In this document: in pieces, positions 20,856-21,534 of the stretch
Position numbering within the stretch: the first letter of the stretch is position 1
Layout: each line of letters opens with the position of its first letter
Virus record (IMG/VR): IMGVR_UViG_3300033995_000135
Location: 1 to 21,534 of that record
Direction: 5' to 3' (one strand)
DNA length: 21,534 nt
Source: a virus
Made by a program: the position numbers and the translations under genes
The notes under the pieces: generated by a model
Database searches by the model: none
What the model saw: the letters and a program-made list of their open reading frames with translations, nothing else
What the model was told of the DNA's origin: nothing

Positions 20856-21534
20856 TTAGACTAGTTGCAACGCTTGCTTGAATACCTTAAGGGTATCATC
20901 TTGTGCGCCACCACTAAGGTTATCCCATACACGGTTGGCTTGCGTTGTCTTACGACCACGACTAGCAACCTTGAATTGTAAACCCTTAGTAACAGCATTA
21001 GCAGCAAGCCAAAGACTTGCTTCACCATTAGTTTCCTTACGCTCAGTATCGAATGTCTCTGCCCAACTACCGATAGTTACCAAAGCCTTCTTATAATTCT
21101 CAGACTCGGCATCAGTTGTTGGGTTAGCAACAACAGGTGACTCAAGCATTCCATACATATCAATCCAGAATGATTTAATCTGATCACTTGTTAATGCAGT
21201 AGAAGCCATTGCTTGTACTTTCTCTTGAAAGAACGCACCAGTTTCCTTAAACTTACCAAGTGCAGTACGCATAGCTTGCATCTTATCTTCCATCGTAGTA
21301 CCCTTATGGGTGATACGATACATATTCTTACCACGACTTGCTTGTAACGCCATACTCAATGTGTTATTGCATACAATACGAATGCTAGTAGGCAACGCAC
21401 AGAATGCAAGACTACCATCATGCGAATTAATCAATGCAAGATACTGAGTAACAGGATCTCCGTCATTCATAGATACATTAGATGCATTGAATGTTTCACC
21501 ACGCAATAACAAGATAACCTTACGACCATTCTTC
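20856..21534 (-). CDS. DUF932-like phage/plasmid protein, C-terminal part, cut by window edge
   Basis: The frame continues open through base 21534 (KNGRKVILLLRGETF), so the TTG near 21512 is not the true start. The visible 225 residues contain GDPVTQYLALINSHDGS, FCALPTSIRIVCNNTLSMAL and a Lys/Arg-rich C-terminus. The H-D-G-S ... R-I-V-C-N-N-T-L block is the hallmark of DUF932 (TIGR03299-type) proteins, found in phages and plasmids, often next to recombination or early genes; the activity is unknown. As an early gene before RNA polymerase, it would be read by the host polymerase. The gene is missing its N-terminus here. Confidence 0.8.
   Translation of the reverse strand, partial: KNGRKVILLLRGETFNASNVSMNDGDPVTQYLALINSHDGSLAFCALPTSIRIVCNNTLSMALQASRGKNMYRITHKGTTMEDKMQAMRTALGKFKETGAFFQEKVQAMASTALTSDQIKSFWIDMYGMLESPVVANPTTDAESENYKKALVTIGSWAETFDTERKETNGEASLWLAANAVTKGLQFKVASRGRKTTQANRVWDNLSGGAQDDTLKVFKQALQLV

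Noticed and set aside
1-21534. CRISPR array, insertion sequence, rRNA or integrase
   Set aside because: No regularly spaced repeats, no transposase or recombinase motifs and no rRNA-like sequence were seen in the window.

Overview
The window looks like about half of the genome of a lytic T7-like podovirus (Autographiviridae type). Every supported gene lies on the minus strand, so the phage's own left-to-right order runs from high to low coordinates. Genes are packed end to end with TAATG, ATGA or longer overlaps, and the longest gene-free stretch is about 180 bases. The anchors are a single-subunit RNA polymerase, a gp4-like primase-helicase, a family A DNA polymerase, a gp6-like exonuclease, a portal, a scaffold and the first 139 residues of the major capsid protein. 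A ribonucleotide reductase, ThyX, RusA-type nuclease and a calcineurin-like phosphoesterase point to the marine or freshwater T7-like phages (the pelagiphage/roseophage/cyanophage sphere) rather than to enteric T7 itself. The host cannot be named from this sequence. No integrase, lysis, tail or terminase gene is in view; these presumably lie beyond the edges.

Layout in transcription order: a DUF932-like early protein (cut by the right edge); a leader with a strong hairpin; RNA polymerase (20742-18247); small unknown genes and a metallophosphoesterase (18287-16426); ssDNA-binding protein, RusA nuclease, a tRNA-like gene and ThyX (16460-14814); primase-helicase, a small gene and DNA polymerase (14814-11176); a possible papain-like hydrolase, a dNMP kinase-like protein and a FEN exonuclease (11179-9228); a dUTPase-like protein and a B12-dependent class II ribonucleotide reductase (9201-6863); four unknown, probably virion-linked genes (6851-4839); portal (4822-3191); four small genes that are not part of the T7 plan (3189-1584); scaffold (1563-601); capsid (419 to the left edge).

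The genes form a coherent takeover and replication programme. The RNA polymerase transcribes the later modules. The exonuclease degrades DNA, while the kinase, ribonucleotide reductase and ThyX turn nucleotides into DNA precursors. Primase-helicase, polymerase, SSB and RusA replicate and resolve DNA, and portal, scaffold and capsid build the procapsid.

The most interesting non-coding signals are: a repeated hairpin-plus-CTA(T/A)AG element upstream of several operons that could be the promoter family of this phage's RNA polymerase; a tRNA-like gene whose D and T arms look intact but whose anticodon arm is a stem with only a three-base loop; and a hairpin just before the RNA polymerase gene with GGAGG in its loop.
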